Origin: Siniperca chuatsi | Lineage: Eukaryota > Chordata > Actinopteri > Centrarchiformes > Sinipercidae | Length of the DNA stretch: 64,000 nucleotides | Assembly (NCBI RefSeq): GCF_020085105.1 | Contig: NC_058064.1 | Location: 129,001-193,000 of the forward strand | Reading direction: 5' to 3' | Shown here: in pieces, positions 60,935-64,000 of the stretch | Layout: each line of letters starts with the position of its first letter | How positions within the stretch are numbered: position 1 is the stretch's first letter | Program-made: the position numbers and the translations under genes | Notes under the pieces: generated by a model | Database searches by the model: none | The model's input: only the letters and a program-made list of their open reading frames with translations | Told to the model about the DNA's origin: nothing

Positions 60935-62897
60935 TGGACATATGTATGTATGGACATATGGATGTATGTATATATGTATGGACATATGTATGTATATATG
61001 TATGGACATATGTATGTATGTATGTATGGACATATGTATGTATGTATGTATGGACATATGTATGTATGTATGTATGGACATATGTATGTATGTATGTATG
61101 TATAGACGTATGTATGTATGTATAGACGTATGTATGTATGTATGGACATATGTATGTATGTATGTATGGACATATGTATGTATGTATGTATGGACATATG
61201 TATGTATGGACGTATGTCTGGACATATGTATGTATGTATGGACATATGTATGTATGTATGTATGTATGGACATATGTATGTATGTATGTCTGGACATATG
61301 TATGTATGTATGTATGTATGTATGGACGTATGTATGTATGTATGTCTGGACATATGTATGTATGTATGGACGTATGTATGTATGTATGTCTGGACATATG
61401 TATGTCTGGACATATGTATGTCTGGACATATGTATGTATGTATGTATGTATGTATGGACATATGTATGTATGGACGTATGTATGTTTGTATGTATGTATG
61501 TCTGGACATATGTATGGACATATGTCTGGACATATGTATGGACATATGTCTGGACATATGTCTGGACATATGTATATATGTATGTATTTATGGACATATG
61601 TATGTCTGGACATATGTATGTATGTATGGACATATGTATGTATGTATGTCTGGACATATGTATGGACATATGTCTGGACATATGTGTATATATGTATGGA
61701 CATATGTCTGGACATATGTATATATGTATGTATGTATGTATGTATGGACATATGTATGTCTGGACATATGTATGTATGTATGGACATATGTATGTATGTA
61801 TGTATGTATGTATGGACATATGTATGTATGTATGTATGTATGTCTGGACATATGTATGTATGTATGTATGTATGTATGGACATATGTATGGACATATATA
61901 TAGACATATGTATTTATGTATATATGTCTGGACATATGTATGTATGTATGTATGGACATATGTATGTATGGACGTATGTATGGACATCTGTATGTATGTA
62001 TGGACATATGTATGTATGGACGTATGTATGTATGGACGTATGTATGGACGTATGTATGGACATATGTATGTCTGGACATATGTATGTATGTATGGACATA
62101 TGTATGTATGTATGGACATATGTATGTATGTATGTATGTATGTATGGACATATGTATGTATGTATAGACATATGTATGTATGTATGTATGTCTGGACATA
62201 TGTATGGACATATGTATATATGTATGGACATATGTCTGGACATATGTATATATGTATGTATGTATGTATGGACATATGTATGTCTGGACATATGTATGTA
62301 TGTATGTCTGGACATATGTATGTATGTATGTATGGACATATGTATGTATGTATGGACATATGTATGTATGTATGTCTGGACATATGTATGGACATATGTC
62401 TGGACATATGTATATATGTATGCATGTATCTATGTATGGACATATGTATGTATGTATGGACATATGTATGTCTGGACATATGTATGTATGTATGTCTGGA
62501 CATATGTATGTATGTATGGACATATGTATGGACATATATATAGACATATGTATTTATGTATATATGTCTGGACATATGTATGTATGTATGGACATATGTA
62601 TGTATGGACGTATGTATGGACATATGTATGTATGTATGTATGGACATATGTATGTGGACATATGTATGTGGACATATGTGTATGTGGACATATGTATGTA
62701 TGGACATATGTATGTATGTATGTATGGACATATGTATGTATGTGTGTATGGACATATGTATGTATGTATGTATGTGTGTATGGACATATGTATGTATGTG
62801 TGTATGTATGTGTGTATGTACATATGTATGTATGGACGTATGTATGGGCGTATGTATGGACATATGTATGTATGGACATATGTATGTATGTATGGAC

Positions 62898-62928
<31 letters not shown>

Positions 62929-63880
62929 TGTATGTATGGACATATGTATGGACATATGTCTGGACATATGTCTGGACATATGTAAATATGTATGTATGTA
63001 TGTATGTATGGACATATGTATGGACATATTTATAGACATATGTATTTATGTATATATGTCTGGACATATGTATGTATGTATGGACATATGTATGTATGGA
63101 CATATGTATGTATGGACATATGTATGTATGGACATATGTATGTATGTATGTATGTATGGACATATGTATGTATGGACATATGTGTATGTGGACATATGTG
63201 TATGTGGACATATGTGTGTGTGGACATATGTATGTATGTATGTATGGACATATGTATGTATGTGTGTATGGACATATGTATGTATGTGTGTATGGACATA
63301 TGTATGTATGTATGTATGTGTGTATGGACATATGTATGTATGTATGTATGTATGTATGTGTGTATGGACATATGTATGTATGTATGTATGTATCTATCTA
63401 TCTATCTATGTATGGATATATGTATGTATGTATGTATGGATATATGTATGTATGTATGTACGGATATATGTATGTCTGTATGGACAAATTTATTTATGTA
63501 TATATGTATGGACATATGTATGTATGTAGGTATGTATGTAGATATGTATGTATTTATGGACATATGTATGGACATATGGATGTATGGACGTATGTATGTA
63601 TGTATGTACATATGTATGAATGGACATATGTACGTATGTATGTATGGACACACGGATGTATGTATGTATGTATGTATATGTATGTATAGACATATGTATG
63701 TATGCATGTACGGACAGACATGTACGTATGGACGTACGTATGGATGTATGTATATATTTATGTATGTATTTATGTATGGACACATGGATGTAGGTATGGA
63801 CACATGTATGTATGTATGTATGTATGGACATATGTATGTATGGACGTATGTATGTAGGTATGTATGTATGTATGTATGGA
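48178..63880 (+). repeat. 15.7-kb TATG/GGACATA array with higher-order copies, lta4h intron 7
   Basis: After a short (TG)n the intron is unbroken (TATG)n, punctuated by GGACATATG and variants (GGACGTATG, TCTGGACATATG, TATATATAGACATATG). Punctuation patterns recur at long range. The block at 54309-54656 repeats at 55768-56115 and 57255-57626 (offsets about 1459 and 1487); 48260 onward resembles 53611 onward; 52667 onward resembles 59666 onward (offset 6999). The last 500 bases are more diverged. All long open frames on both strands here come from the 4-bp period. Confidence 0.96.
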
Positions 63881-63884
63881 CATC

Positions 63885-63935
63885 AGATCAGAATCAGAAA
63901 TACTTTATTGATCCCTGAAAGGAAACTCTGTTACA
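63885..63935 (-). repeat. retroposon tail fragment at end of TATG array
   Basis: CAGAATCAGAAATACTTTAT followed by TGATCCCTGAAAGGAAA is the reversed 3' tail also seen at 9903-9956. It directly abuts the array end. The last 65 bases of the window hold nothing else recognisable. Confidence 0.55.
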
Positions 63936-64000
63936 GCAGCTCGCCTTTACGTCAGTGCACACAGGAGGAAGTACTAGCAAAAAATATAATACACTATAAA

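Noticed and set aside
48016-63831. Dozens of very long open frames (up to 1560 codons) on both strands
   Set aside because: They are translations of the TATG/GGACATA array. A repeat without stops in one frame is open in most frames, and there is no protein-like composition or start context.

Overview
The window is vertebrate nuclear DNA, almost certainly from a teleost fish. Six protein genes are split by GT-AG introns. Their products match the lengths and sequences of known vertebrate families, and the dispersed repeats (an RTE-type LINE, LINE/SINE tails, AT-rich fold-back elements) are typical of fish. There is no bacterial or organellar signal. No tRNA, rRNA or CRISPR was found.

The six genes alternate in strand and form three head-to-head pairs. 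Pair 1 is atp6v1f (-, 3292-4774), V-ATPase subunit F, with lamtor4 (+, 5737-7692), a Ragulator subunit. Pair 2 is arf5 (-, 9661-19399), a class II ARF GTPase, with gcc1 (+, coding 21484-27780), a GRIP-domain golgin. Pair 3 is dennd6b (-, 29589-40939), a DENN-domain Rab exchange-factor family member, with lta4h (+, 41806 to beyond the window), leukotriene A4 hydrolase, of which only the first seven exons are present. Five complete coding sequences were reconstructed exon by exon: atp6v1f 119 aa, lamtor4 100 aa, arf5 180 aa, gcc1 765 aa and dennd6b 573 aa. Five of the six genes act in lysosome, Golgi or endosome traffic. Both genes of pair 1 have TCACGTGA-type (CLEAR/TFEB) boxes at their promoters.

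The remarkable feature is tandem repetition, about 29 kb of the 64 kb, nearly all inside introns. The giants are a 15.7-kb TATG-type array in lta4h intron 7 with kilobase-scale higher-order copies, a 5.8-kb array in arf5 intron 2, a 2.5-kb CpG-rich array in dennd6b, and a 2-kb CpG-rich array plus a 0.8-kb telomere-like hexamer array in gcc1.

Five of the intronic minisatellites begin exactly at an exon-intron junction and carry a copy of the splice site in every unit. Three are at donors (arf5 intron 3, gcc1 second coding intron, dennd6b intron 7) and two at acceptors (arf5 intron 4, lta4h intron 4). In arf5 intron 3 there are 29 units of exactly 27 bp, all open and in frame with the exon, so any downstream donor would add multiples of nine Q/N-rich residues to the GTPase. 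This recurrent seeding of tandem repeats from splice junctions is the best candidate for something undescribed here.
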